Both the position numbers and the translations under genes were made by a program. A stretch of 41,254 nucleotides of DNA, taken from positions 1-41,254 of the forward strand of contig CAYSLU010000042.1 in the NCBI GenBank assembly GCA_964431965.1. Reading direction: 5' to 3'. Below the pieces are notes generated by a model that was not told where the DNA came from, made no database searches, and saw only the letters and a program-made list of their open reading frames with translations. Source of the DNA: CAYSLU01 sp964431965. GTDB taxonomy: Bacteria; Verrucomicrobiota; Kiritimatiellia; CAIKKV01; CAYSLU01. Within the stretch, counting starts at the first letter, position 1, and each line of letters starts with the position of its first letter. This document shows positions 25,281-33,182 of this stretch, piece by piece.

Positions 25281-26096
25281 TCAAGCCAGAGCCACATCCA
25301 GGATCATCATCACCGCAAATCCCGCCATGGTTGCCATGGTCACAACATCAATGTGTCTTTCGTTCCTTTGGGATTCCGGGATCAGCTGTTCCACTACAAC
25401 GAAGATCATCGCCCCGGCGGCAAAGCACAGTGCATAGGGCAGGATGCCTTGCACGCGCAGGACAAAGGCGGCTCCGATCACCCCGGCTATGGGCTCAACC
25501 AGTCCGGACGCCTGCCCCATGGCAAAGCTCTTCGCCCGCCCCATCCCTTCTCTCCTCAGCGGGAGCGATACCGCAGCGCCTTCCGGGAAGTTCTGGAGAC
25601 CAATCCCGATTGCCAACGCGATGGCGCCGCCGAGCGTGGCAGAAGAGAGATGGGCGCCGACCGCCCCGAAGGCGACGCCGACGGCGAGACCCTCGGGGAT
25701 ATTGTGCATCGTGATCGCAAGCACCAGCAACGTGCTTCGCCGCCAGGATGTCTTGATGCCTTCGTTCGCGTCCGCGGGCGCGCCCAAATGGAGATGCGGC
25801 AGCAGGACATCAGCCAGCCTCATGCAGAGGCCGCCACTCATGAAGCCGATTACGGCTGTCAGCCAGGGCACTTGGCCCATCTGTTCGGCCATTTCAATGC
25901 CCGGTGCAAGCAGTGACCAGAAACTTGCGGCAATCATCACGCCGGCAGCGAACCCAAGCATGGAATCCATCAGCTTGGCGTTCACCGTCTTTGTGAAGAA
26001 GACCAGCGAAGATCCTGCCGCAGTCACGCCCCACGTGAAGAGAGTGGCCATGAGCGCCTGCATAGCGGGGCTGCACTGCTGAATATAGTCGCTCAT
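25281..26096 (-). CDS. ZIP-family divalent metal transporter
   Basis: A 271-residue inner-membrane protein with about eight hydrophobic segments. The metal-binding signatures of the GufA/ZupT branch are present: HNIPEGLAVG (from His131) in helix IV and QNFPEGAAVS (Asn169, Glu172) in helix V. Between helices III and IV lies HLHLGAP, a short His-containing cytosolic loop. It should carry Zn2+ or related metals into the cytoplasm (family knowledge). GGAAGGAG lies just before the ATG at 26096. It sits alone between the ABC exporter and tRNA-Cys. Codon bias is weaker than in neighbours. A run of nine C lies about 90 bases upstream. Confidence 0.93.
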   Translation of the reverse strand: MSDYIQQCSPAMQALMATLFTWGVTAAGSSLVFFTKTVNAKLMDSMLGFAAGVMIAASFWSLLAPGIEMAEQMGQVPWLTAVIGFMSGGLCMRLADVLLPHLHLGAPADANEGIKTSWRRSTLLVLAITMHNIPEGLAVGVAFGAVGAHLSSATLGGAIALAIGIGLQNFPEGAAVSLPLRREGMGRAKSFAMGQASGLVEPIAGVIGAAFVLRVQGILPYALCFAAGAMIFVVVEQLIPESQRNERHIDVVTMATMAGFAVMMILDVALA

Positions 26097-26289
26097 TCAT
26101 CTCCTTCCGCCAACGCTGGCGCTCACGGACGGCGAGCCCGCGAGCCGTGCCGCGCGACGCCATCGAGGCCTTTACTGCTTCTCTTCCCCCCCCCTTGGGA
26201 GACCCGCCGTCTTGACGTCACGAAGGGATCACCGGCCTGACGCAGGCCGCCGCCGGTCAGTCGATGGGCCGAAGCAGGCAGACTGGAAA

Positions 26290-26363
26290 TGGAGGCGCGA
26301 ACCGGAATTGAACCGGTGTACGAGGTTTTGCAGACCTCTGCCTAGCCACTCGGCCATCGCGCC
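26290..26363 (-). tRNA. tRNA-Cys (GCA)
   Basis: Read on the minus strand the molecule starts GGCGCGA and ends TCGCGCC, T discriminator, CCA. The 7-base acceptor stem pairs perfectly, the D arm contains GCCG..GGC, the anticodon stem GAGGT/ACCTC encloses CTGCAAA with anticodon GCA, and the T stem ACCGG/CCGGT encloses TTCAATT. U73 is the cysteine identity discriminator. The 3' CCA is encoded. The gene lies 43 bases downstream of a small basic protein gene on the same strand, with which it is probably co-transcribed. Confidence 0.95.
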
Positions 26364-26406
26364 GGGGAAGACTGAATCAAAATGCTGGGGTTACGACGGA
26401 TCGGAG

Positions 26407-26520
26407 CTACGCCTTCTTCACTGCAGCGGTCTTCTTGGCGGCATTGGCCACCATATTTTTCCGCTTCAGCTGGCGCTTCCGACGCATCCGCTTCACCCGC
26501 GGTCTGAGCTGCTGTCCCAT
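26407..26520 (-). CDS. Small basic protein, 37 residues, ribosomal-like, unassigned
   Basis: A minus-strand frame starting MGQQLRPRVKRMRRKRQLKR and ending in an Ala/Lys tail (KKTAAVKKA). Eighteen of its 37 residues are Lys, Arg or Gln, and the RxKRxRRKRxLKRK spacing is like that of small ribosome-associated proteins. I do not recognise the family with certainty. No Shine-Dalgarno sequence precedes the ATG; TTGACC and TTATG just upstream allow a short-leader or leaderless transcript. An internal ATG at codon 12 follows AAGCGG and is an alternative. The stop is 43 bases before tRNA-Cys on the same strand. Support is composition plus context, so a chance frame is not excluded. Confidence 0.6.
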   Translation of the reverse strand: MGQQLRPRVKRMRRKRQLKRKNMVANAAKKTAAVKKA

Positions 26521-26680
26521 AAGAGGTCAAACAGATACCAGAACCGGGACGGCCAAGTCAACGACAGACCGGAGGAAGCGGAAGGAAAGCGAATGGTGGA
26601 GGCACAGTCGAGCGGTTGATCGCGCGAAGCCGCCGACCATCAAGCCATGCACCATCAGCCGGTTCTGCTATGATGCGGCC

Positions 26681-27544
26681 ATGGCAGAGTCACTGGGCAC
26701 CCAGGTCCTGAACGCCGTCTGGGTGGCGGCCCGCATCGCGGCCGCCGCTTACGCCGGGCTATGCGCGGTGCTCTACCTGCGCCAGTCCGCCATGGTGTTT
26801 CACCCGACCCGACCCGTCGAGGACACGCCAGCTTCAGCCGGCCTGGCGTTCGAGGACGTGCCGCTCCGGACCGCCGACGGCGAAACGCTCGGGGCGTGGT
26901 TCATCCCGGCCGACGCACCGCGCGCGACGCTGATCATGTGCCACGGCAACGGCGGCAACATCGGTCACCGGGTCGACGCCATCCGCTTCTTCCACGGTCT
27001 CGGCCTGAACGTGCTGATCTTCGACTACCGCGGCTACGGAACCAGCACCGGCCAGCCGTCGGAAGAAGGGGTGCACCGCGACGCCCAGGCCGCCTGGCAG
27101 CACCTGGTCGGCGAGCGCGGGATCCCGGCCGGCCGGATCATCGTCTTCGGCCGATCGCTGGGCGGCGCGGTGGCCGCCCGCCTGGCGCGCGATGCGCGGC
27201 CGGCCGGGCTCGTCATCGAAGCCGCATTCACGTCCGTTCCCGACATGGGGGCCAGCCTCTACCCCTTCCTTCCCGTCCGCCTGCTGTGCCGCTACCGGCT
27301 TTCAACCGCGGACTGCCTGCCGGCTGTGACCTGCCCGGTGCTGGTGGCGCACAGCCCGGACGACAGCCTGGTTCCCTACCGGCAGGGGCTGGCGCTCTTC
27401 AACGCCGCCCGGCCGCCGAAGCGGATGGTCAAGCTGTCGGGCGAACACAATGACGGCGAGAGCTTCTTCTCCGACTCCTATCGGCAGGAGCTGGACTCCT
27501 TCATCGGGGAGGCCGTTCGTAGTCCAGCAGCGGGCCGCCCATGA
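26681..27544 (+). CDS. Membrane-anchored alpha/beta hydrolase (BEM46/ABHD-like)
   Basis: A 287-residue hydrolase with one N-terminal membrane helix (about residues 10-33) followed by QSAMVFHPTRP, typical of this family. The fold shows the oxyanion motif MCHGNGGNIGHRV, a DYRGYGTSTG loop and the nucleophile elbow GRSLGG with Ser159; Asp in HSPDDSLVPY and His in SGEHNDG complete the triad. It would hydrolyse an ester or thioester at the inner membrane; the substrate is unknown. I chose the ATG at 26681 because the helix begins right after it; the frame extends upstream to 26435 without protein-like character. Its last 44 bases overlap the end of the convergent enoyl reductase gene. Confidence 0.92.
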   Translation: MAESLGTQVLNAVWVAARIAAAAYAGLCAVLYLRQSAMVFHPTRPVEDTPASAGLAFEDVPLRTADGETLGAWFIPADAPRATLIMCHGNGGNIGHRVDAIRFFHGLGLNVLIFDYRGYGTSTGQPSEEGVHRDAQAAWQHLVGERGIPAGRIIVFGRSLGGAVAARLARDARPAGLVIEAAFTSVPDMGASLYPFLPVRLLCRYRLSTADCLPAVTCPVLVAHSPDDSLVPYRQGLALFNAARPPKRMVKLSGEHNDGESFFSDSYRQELDSFIGEAVRSPAAGRP

Positions 27545-28304
27545 CGGCGGCTCCGCCGTCCACGGCCAGGATCTGACCGCTGATCTTGGCGGCGTACGGG
27601 CCCAGCAGGAACACCACCGCATCCGCCACGGCCTGCTTGTCGGCCACCGGATCCCACGGGAGCGGGCTCGATCCCTGCCACACGCCCAGCAGCCCCTCGA
27701 AGCCGGGGATCTTGCTTGAGGCCGTGGTCTCCACCGGCCCGGACGAGACGGCGTTCACCCGCATCAGGTCGCGGCCGTGCCGCCGGGCCAGCGCCCGCAC
27801 GAGCGCCTCGAGCGCCGCCTTGTGCACGCCCATCCAGTTGTAGAGCGGGTACGCGTGCCGCGTGTCAAAGGACAACGCCACAATCGCGCCGCCTCCCGCC
27901 ATGCGCGGAACCGCGTGGCGGGCCACCGTGGCGAGCGACACGGCACTGACGTGGTAGGATTTCCAGATGTCCGTGTGCGAGTCCGTGTGGAACTCCTGCC
28001 CCAGGCAGGTCTTGGGGTTCGCGTAGGCGACGGAGTGCACGACGCCGGCCAGAGGGCCGGCCGCCTCGAAGAGCATGCGCACCTCGTCTTCCTTGGCCAC
28101 ATCGCAGAACCGGAACTCCAGCGCCGCCTTCTCCTCCGCGGACAGATCCTTGCTGGCGTCCAGATAACGACGCTTCAGCAAGTCGTTCTGAATCGTATAG
28201 ATCACGCGTCCGCCATGGCGGACGATGGTCCGCCCGATCCAGTACGCGATGGAGTCCGGGTCGAGCAGGCCCATCACCACATATGTCTTGCCGTGTTCAA
28301 TCAT
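27501..28304 (-). CDS. fabI: Enoyl-[acyl-carrier-protein] reductase, FabI type
   Basis: A 267-residue NADH/NADPH-dependent reductase completing each cycle of fatty acid elongation. It has the FabI form of the Rossmann start (VMGLLDPDSIAYWIGRTI), SVAYAN near 91-96, and the catalytic Tyr-x6-Lys spacing with Tyr155 and Lys162 (LYNWMGVHK), which separates FabI from ordinary SDRs (Tyr-x3-Lys). VNAVSSGPVETTASSKIPGF and GQILAVDGGAAVMG complete the substrate and cofactor regions. I took the ATG at 28304; the frame continues upstream to 28916 only as a shadow of the esterase gene. No clear ribosome binding site is seen. The gene overlaps the convergent hydrolase gene by 44 bases at its 3' end. Confidence 0.92.
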   Translation of the reverse strand: MIEHGKTYVVMGLLDPDSIAYWIGRTIVRHGGRVIYTIQNDLLKRRYLDASKDLSAEEKAALEFRFCDVAKEDEVRMLFEAAGPLAGVVHSVAYANPKTCLGQEFHTDSHTDIWKSYHVSAVSLATVARHAVPRMAGGGAIVALSFDTRHAYPLYNWMGVHKAALEALVRALARRHGRDLMRVNAVSSGPVETTASSKIPGFEGLLGVWQGSSPLPWDPVADKQAVADAVVFLLGPYAAKISGQILAVDGGAAVMGGPLLDYERPPR

Positions 28305-28425
28305 GCGTTGAAGTTTACAGTCGCGCGCCGCCGCCTGCAATGCCGGCGGCGCGCCGTCGCGGCGCGCTTGCTTTGGCGTACGGCGCGGGCATACTGGCCG
28401 GATTCGCACTGATAAGGAGTACACC

Positions 28426-30006
28426 ATGCGCCGATCGATCGTCCGCTCTGCTCTCTCGTGCCTCGCCGCCGGCGGCGTGATCCTGCTGGCGCCCGGATCG
28501 GCGGCGGCCGGCGTGGCGCTCGCGCCGGTGTTCGGCGACCACATGGTGCTGCAGCAGGGAGTACCCGTGCCGGTCTGGGGCACTTCGGCGCCCAATGAAG
28601 CGGTCACCGTCTCGTTCGCCGGCGGCACAAAGACCGCCCGGGCCGATGCTAAGGGGCTTTGGAAAGTCATGCTCGACCCGCTGGCGGCCAGCGCGCAGGG
28701 CCGCGACCTCGTCGTCGCCGGCCAGAGCACGGTAACCATCCGGGACGTGCTGGTCGGTGAGGTCTGGTTCTGCTCCGGCCAATCCAACATGGCGTGGCCG
28801 CTGAGCAAGAGCTCCGGCTTCAGCAACCTGCTGTCCGAGGCCGGATCGAGCGCCACGACATTCCGCGTGAACGGCGGATCCTCGACCGCATGGCGGCCGG
28901 CCGCGCCATCCACCATTCGCGACTTCAGCGGAGTCGCCTACTTCTTCGGCCGCGAGCTGCATCGCGAGCTCGACGTGCCCGTGGGGCTTGTCTGCCGCGC
29001 CAGGGGGGGGACCCGGATCGAGCTGTGGACCCCGATGGCGGCCATCGAAGCCAGCGCATGGGGCGCCCAGCTTCTTCACGTCATGCGCTCCCCCGCCGCG
29101 CAGAAGGCCGCAACCGACTACGCCGCAACCACCCGCGTCTGGCAGGCCGCCACTGCGGACTGGGATCGCCGGCGCAAGGCCGGGGAGAACGCGGGACCCG
29201 CGCCGGCGCGGCCTCCGGCTCCGACGGGATGGCTGGCCGGCAGCTTCATGCGGCCCGATGTGCTCGGCAGCCTGTACAGCAGCTTGGTCTCGCCGTGCGT
29301 GCCGTATGCGATCCGGGGCGCCATCTGGTATCAGGGCGAGAGCAACAAAGAGGATGGCATGCTCTACCGGCTCAAGCTCGAAACGCTGATCGATGCATGG
29401 CGGCAGGCGTGGGGACAAGGATCCTTCCCCTTCCTCTACGTCCAGATCGCTCCGGTGGGCTCGACGCCGGGCCTGTGGCAGGCCCAACTCTCCGCCCTGG
29501 CCATCACGAACACCGGCATGTCCGTATCGACGGACATCGGAGTCGGAGGAATCCACCCGCTCGACAAGGAGAGCGTCGGCCGGCGGCTCTCGCTCTGGGC
29601 GCTGGCACGGACCTACGGCCGCGACGGGGTCGTCTATTCGGGCCCGCTGTTCCGATCAGCTGCGGCGGACGGCGGAGCGATGCGCGTCCGCTTCGACCAT
29701 GCGGCCGGCTTGAAAACCAGCGGCGGGCCAGCGCCGGCCGCGGTCGAGGTGGCCGGCACCAACGCGGTCTTCGTCGCCGCAAAGGCGAAGATCGACGGCG
29801 AGACGCTCCTGGCGAGCAACCCGGCCGTGCCGGCGCCGGCGTTCGTTCGCATGGGGTGGACGCCAGGAACGCTTCCGAACCTCGTAAACGCCGCCGGCCT
29901 CCCGGCTTCCCCGTTCACCAGCCAGCCCCTGCCCATGCGGCTGCCCGGCGGTCAGACGCCGCCGAAGGCGGACATGCCGCCGTCGACCGCAATCGTGGCG
30001 CCGTGA
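28426..30006 (+). CDS. Sialate O-acetylesterase (SASA family)
   Basis: A 526-residue exported esterase removing O-acetyl groups from sialic acids or other acetylated glycans. A Sec signal peptide (to about residue 28) is followed by FGDHMVLQQGVPVPVWGTS, the usual mature start. The SGNH-type active site shows Ser120 in CSGQSNMAWP, the oxyanion block RGGTRIELW, the WYQGESN motif near 301-307, and His377 in GGIHPLDK. AAGGAG precedes the ATG at 28426. The last 20 or so residues (from about LPGGQTPP) look like read-through beyond the family's normal end and lie antisense to the end of the SDR gene, giving a 55-base convergent overlap. Confidence 0.92.
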   Translation: MRRSIVRSALSCLAAGGVILLAPGSAAAGVALAPVFGDHMVLQQGVPVPVWGTSAPNEAVTVSFAGGTKTARADAKGLWKVMLDPLAASAQGRDLVVAGQSTVTIRDVLVGEVWFCSGQSNMAWPLSKSSGFSNLLSEAGSSATTFRVNGGSSTAWRPAAPSTIRDFSGVAYFFGRELHRELDVPVGLVCRARGGTRIELWTPMAAIEASAWGAQLLHVMRSPAAQKAATDYAATTRVWQAATADWDRRRKAGENAGPAPARPPAPTGWLAGSFMRPDVLGSLYSSLVSPCVPYAIRGAIWYQGESNKEDGMLYRLKLETLIDAWRQAWGQGSFPFLYVQIAPVGSTPGLWQAQLSALAITNTGMSVSTDIGVGGIHPLDKESVGRRLSLWALARTYGRDGVVYSGPLFRSAAADGGAMRVRFDHAAGLKTSGGPAPAAVEVAGTNAVFVAAKAKIDGETLLASNPAVPAPAFVRMGWTPGTLPNLVNAAGLPASPFTSQPLPMRLPGGQTPPKADMPPSTAIVAP

Positions 30007-30773
30007 ACGAAGCGCGCGGCGTCCGACAACAGCCATAGCGCGGGCCCGACGATGTCCGCGGGCTCGCCGAACCGGCCCATGGGCGTGTGCGCGATGATGC
30101 GCCGCCCCCGCTCCGTCGGCTGGTCGCCGGCCGGCTCGCGCAGCAGGAATCGATTCTGGTCGGTCAGAAAGAACCCCGGCACCAGCGCGTTGACCCGGAT
30201 GCGCGCCGGGTACTCCTGAGCCAGATGCACCGCCAGCCACTGGGTGAAGTTGGTGACGGCCGCCTTCGCCGCCGAGTAGGCTACGCTGCGCGTCAGCGGC
30301 AGAAAAGCCCCACGCGACGAGATGTTCAGCACGCAGCCGGCCCCCTGTTGCACCATGATCCGACCGAACGCCTGGCAGGCGAAGAATGTGCCCAGCATGT
30401 TCAGGTCAAACACGGCCCGCACGGCGTCCTCCGGCAGATCGAAGAACGGCCGAGCATCGCTGGTCGTCGCTTCCGGGCGAGCCCCGCCTGCGCCATTCAC
30501 CAGGATATCGACGCGCCCGCAGCGCGCGGCGATCCGATCCGCCAGCGCCGCAACCGCGTCCTTCGACAGCACATCGACCTGGTCCGCCTCCGCCGCGCCA
30601 CCCGCCCTGCGGATCCGGGCGGCTGTCTCCTCCGCCCGATCCCGGTGCGTCCCGCCCACAACCACCACACGCGCGCCAGCTTCCCCCAGGCCCTCGGCGA
30701 TCGCCCCGCAGAGCACGCCGCTTCCCCCGATCACGACAGCCACCTGGCCCGCATAGTCAAATGGATTGCGCAT
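29952..30773 (-). CDS. SDR oxidoreductase, D-mannonate oxidoreductase (fructuronate reductase)-like
   Basis: A 273-residue short-chain dehydrogenase. The cofactor motif is VIGGSGVLCGAIAEGLG (Gly16, Gly17, Gly19) and the active site is Ser152/153 with Tyr166-x3-Lys170 (YSAAK). The blocks NFTQWLAVHLAQ, PGFFLTDQNRFLL and HTPMGRFGEPADIVG are those of the SDR subgroup annotated as D-mannonate oxidoreductase in hexuronate catabolism, so I infer fructuronate to mannonate reduction. This fits the uronic-acid-cleaving lyases in the window; other polyols are possible. A GGAGGCGGAG stretch lies upstream of the ATG at 30773. The gene ends inside the convergent esterase gene. Confidence 0.88.
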   Translation of the reverse strand: MRNPFDYAGQVAVVIGGSGVLCGAIAEGLGEAGARVVVVGGTHRDRAEETAARIRRAGGAAEADQVDVLSKDAVAALADRIAARCGRVDILVNGAGGARPEATTSDARPFFDLPEDAVRAVFDLNMLGTFFACQAFGRIMVQQGAGCVLNISSRGAFLPLTRSVAYSAAKAAVTNFTQWLAVHLAQEYPARIRVNALVPGFFLTDQNRFLLREPAGDQPTERGRRIIAHTPMGRFGEPADIVGPALWLLSDAARFVHGATIAVDGGMSAFGGV

Positions 30774-31030
30774 GCGCGTGTCTCCGCCTCCGCTACCGAA
30801 GCCCTAACCGCTCCGCATGTCCCGATCGGCCCTTGCCTGACGAGGACAGTAGCCCACCCCCCACTCCACGGCAAGCGCGGCCAGTTGAAGCACCCATGGA
30901 CCTCATACCCACCGCCGGGCCCAGTCGCAGACCCACAAATACCGTCGGTTTTCATTACACACTACACTTAGATACAAGCTCTTCTCGCATTATCGCGACC
31001 CATATTTTTTCGTTTCCTGTTGAGGGACAA

Positions 31031-31043
31031 TATGTTATACATA
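31031..31043. promoter_or_regulatory. Short perfect palindrome, possible operator
   Basis: TATGT-TAT-ACATA is a perfect inverted repeat with a 3-base centre, 17 bases upstream of the -35 candidate of the exported protein gene. It could be a regulator site or chance in AT-rich DNA; no second copy was noticed in the window. Confidence 0.25.
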
Positions 31044-31059
31044 CCAATGATGTTAGGCG

Positions 31060-31089
31060 TTGTTGATGGCACGCAACCTGCTGTATATT
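31060..31089 (+). promoter_or_regulatory. Sigma70-like promoter candidate
   Basis: TTGTTG (31060-31065) and TATATT (31084-31089) are separated by 18 bases, close to the consensus arrangement. Transcription would start near 31096, giving a leader of about 44 bases before the ATG at 31140. The match is moderate, and sigma70 preferences of this phylum are not known to me. Confidence 0.4.
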
Positions 31090-31139
31090 GGGATGGTGGG
31101 CAAGAGGGACAAGGGCAACGACAGACGAGAGGAACGACA

Positions 31140-31823
31140 ATGAAGAAGACAGCAATCATGATCGTGGCGGCCTCAATGGCCGTTGCGACTGCAGCGTGGG
31201 CACTGCCGCTGGACCTGTCCAGCGGTCGGGTCTATTTCTCCCAGACGCCGGGAACCGGGCTTTTTGCCACGGAGAACTGGGCGAACGGCGGAACGTGGAT
31301 CGACTGGAACATCACGCAGGTAGCCAACGGGTGGTCGTACACGTATCAGTGGCACACGGACAGCAAGAATCTGAGCCACCTGATTCTCGAGGTCACCCCC
31401 GGCTCGTCCATTGACGAGTTTGCGTTTGGCGACTCGTCGTATGCGCCTGGGGCGGACGACCTGCGCTGGTACTCCCCGAGCGATCCCGGCGACAGCAACC
31501 CGGGCCTTCCGGCGAACATATACGGGTTCAAAGTCACGCCGGGTATCGACACAACGGACTTCACGTTCTCCTTCGTCACGTCGCACAACCCGGTGTGGGG
31601 TGACTTCTACGCCCGGGACGGCAAGAACCGGGGGCGGGACGTGATCGCATACAACGCCGGGTTCAACCCCGGAAACGCCGGAAGCGGAAACAGCCTCGGC
31701 GGCTACATAGCGGTTCCGAACGGGCCGCCGACTCGGGCTGTTCCGGACGGGGCGATGACCGTGGCGCTGCTCGGACTCTCTCTCGGAAGCATCGGGATGA
31801 TCCGCCGAGGACGGCGCGCGTAA
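31140..31823 (+). CDS. Exported protein with VPDSG/PEP-CTERM-type sorting signal
   Basis: A 227-residue protein with a Sec signal peptide (MKKTAIMIVAASMAVATAAW, cleaved near residue 22) and a tripartite C-terminus: AVPDGAM, a hydrophobic helix (VALLGLSLGSIGMI) and a basic end (RRGRRA). This is the VPDSG-CTERM variant of the PEP-CTERM signal seen in PVC bacteria, normally cut by an exosortase; no exosortase gene is in the window. The mature domain is aromatic- and beta-rich (TWIDWNITQVANGWSYTYQW), possibly carbohydrate-binding or an exopolysaccharide component (inference). I chose the ATG at 31140 because GAGAGGAA precedes it and the signal peptide follows. It is transcribed alone, between a promoter candidate and a strong terminator. 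Confidence 0.85.
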   Translation: MKKTAIMIVAASMAVATAAWALPLDLSSGRVYFSQTPGTGLFATENWANGGTWIDWNITQVANGWSYTYQWHTDSKNLSHLILEVTPGSSIDEFAFGDSSYAPGADDLRWYSPSDPGDSNPGLPANIYGFKVTPGIDTTDFTFSFVTSHNPVWGDFYARDGKNRGRDVIAYNAGFNPGNAGSGNSLGGYIAVPNGPPTRAVPDGAMTVALLGLSLGSIGMIRRGRRA

Positions 31824-31855
31824 GAATCTGATTCAGCCATAGTGGCTGCGACCTG

Positions 31856-31892
31856 GAGGGGGCGATCGGCTTTCGCCCCCTCTTTCTTTTTT
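31856..31892 (+). terminator. Rho-independent terminator
   Basis: GAGGGGGCGA (31856-31865) and TCGCCCCCTC (31873-31882) form a perfect 10-base stem with a 7-base loop, followed by TTTCTTTTTT at 31883-31892. It lies 33 bases after the stop of the VPDSG-type gene and is the clearest intrinsic terminator in the window. Confidence 0.95.
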
Positions 31893-31943
31893 GGACAGGC
31901 GAAGCGGGGCGGGGCATAGTGTGTCTGTCAGGGGGGACGACAC

Positions 31944-33182
31944 ATGAGCACGTTCGACTGGCCCGCATCGCTGCGTTTCCTGGTGGCGCTCGGACTGGGT
32001 TTCCTGGTCGGCTTGGAGCGGGAGAGCGCCCGGATCGAGTTCAAGCGCCTCGTCTTCGGCGGGGTTCGAACGTTCCCGATCCTGAGCATGTACGGCTTCG
32101 CCTGCGCCTGGGTCTACCAGCAGGGCGTCCCCATGATGCTCCCCGCTGGAATCATCTCGATCTCAATCCTGGCCGCGCTTTCCTATGTCGAGAAGATGAA
32201 GACCGGCCGGTTCGGCGTGACCAGCGAGCTTTCCGCGCTGCTCACCTTCGTCGTCGGAGCCGTCGCGCTCCTGGCCGATGTGCGCATCGCCATGGCAATC
32301 GGCGTCATCAATACGCTCCTCCTGTCGAGCAAGGCCACCTTGGAGTCGTACGTCGAGCGCCTCGACAAGTCGGAGTTTCTGGCCACGCTCAAGTTCCTGC
32401 TGGTGACGTTCATCATCTTCCCCGCCCTGCCGGATCGGTCGTTCACGGACTATCAGATCAACCCGGCGCGCGTCTGGCGCATCGTGATCATGGTTTCCTC
32501 GGTCGGGTTCGCCGGCTACTTCCTGGTCAAGCACTTCGGCGGCCGCGTGGGACTCTGGCTGGCCGGATTGATGGGCGGCGTGGTGTCCAGCACGGCCGTA
32601 AGCGTGGCGACGGGCCGCATGGCTCAAGCCCGTCCGGAGCGGGCTGACGGCGCCCTTCAAGCCACCCTGCTCGCCAGCAGCGTCATGTACTTGCGCATTC
32701 TGGCTCTTGTCGCGGTGGTGAACGGCGCGCTCGTCCCCGTGCTGGTCTGGAAGCTGTCGGTGCTGGCCTTGATCGGCGTCCTGCTGGCCGTCTGGCCGCG
32801 CCGGGGGCGGGACAGCACGGGCGTCGATGAGCCGCCGGCTCTGTCCAACCCGTTCGAGATCCGGTCCGCGCTCATCTTCGCCGCTCTCTTCATGGCGCTG
32901 ACCATGGTCACGGGCATCGTGCGCGCGCGCTTCGGCAACGCCGGCCTGTTTACGCTGGCGGGAGTGGTCGGGATCGTCGACGTCGACCCCTTCATCCTGT
33001 CCGTCGCGCAGCACCCCGAAGGAGGCCGCGCCCTGGTCGTCCAGGCCATGCTGGTCGCGATGATGGCGAACACCGTGATGAAGGGCATCTACTTCAGCGC
33101 GCTGGCCCGGCCGGTTCGCGCCGCGGCGGCGACCCGCTACGCCGCGTGGTCCCTGCTGCACCTGCCGCTGATCCTGCTCTAG
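31944..33182 (+). CDS. MgtC/SapB-type membrane protein with DUF4010 domain
   Basis: A 412-residue polytopic membrane protein with about 11-12 hydrophobic segments. The N-terminal part (to about 145) is the MgtC/SapB domain: FLVALGLGFLVGLERESAR and GGVRTFPILSMYGFACAW are its signature blocks. The rest (about 180-410) is DUF4010, with GLMGGVVSSTAVSVATGRMA. MgtC proteins are tied to Mg2+ homeostasis or regulation of the F-type ATPase in some bacteria; the role of the DUF4010 fusion is unknown. The ATG at 31944 follows GGGGGA. The stop TAG shares the palindrome CTAG with the stop of the convergent DNA polymerase gene, a 4-base overlap. Confidence 0.92.
   Translation: MSTFDWPASLRFLVALGLGFLVGLERESARIEFKRLVFGGVRTFPILSMYGFACAWVYQQGVPMMLPAGIISISILAALSYVEKMKTGRFGVTSELSALLTFVVGAVALLADVRIAMAIGVINTLLLSSKATLESYVERLDKSEFLATLKFLLVTFIIFPALPDRSFTDYQINPARVWRIVIMVSSVGFAGYFLVKHFGGRVGLWLAGLMGGVVSSTAVSVATGRMAQARPERADGALQATLLASSVMYLRILALVAVVNGALVPVLVWKLSVLALIGVLLAVWPRRGRDSTGVDEPPALSNPFEIRSALIFAALFMALTMVTGIVRARFGNAGLFTLAGVVGIVDVDPFILSVAQHPEGGRALVVQAMLVAMMANTVMKGIYFSALARPVRAAAATRYAAWSLLHLPLILL

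Larger units (their letters stand above)
30774..31139. other. AT-richer intergenic region upstream of the VPDSG-type gene
   Basis: This gap of about 370 bases between divergent genes is the most AT-rich stretch of the window. It holds a sigma70-like promoter candidate (31060-31089) and a perfect short palindrome at 31031-31043. The remaining sequence shows no frame with a credible start, and short open frames on both strands have no recognisable product. Confidence 0.5.

Noticed and set aside
26231..26248. GGCCTG/CAGGCC hairpin downstream of tRNA-Cys as a terminator
   Set aside because: A six-base stem without a U-tract on the minus strand is too weak to call.
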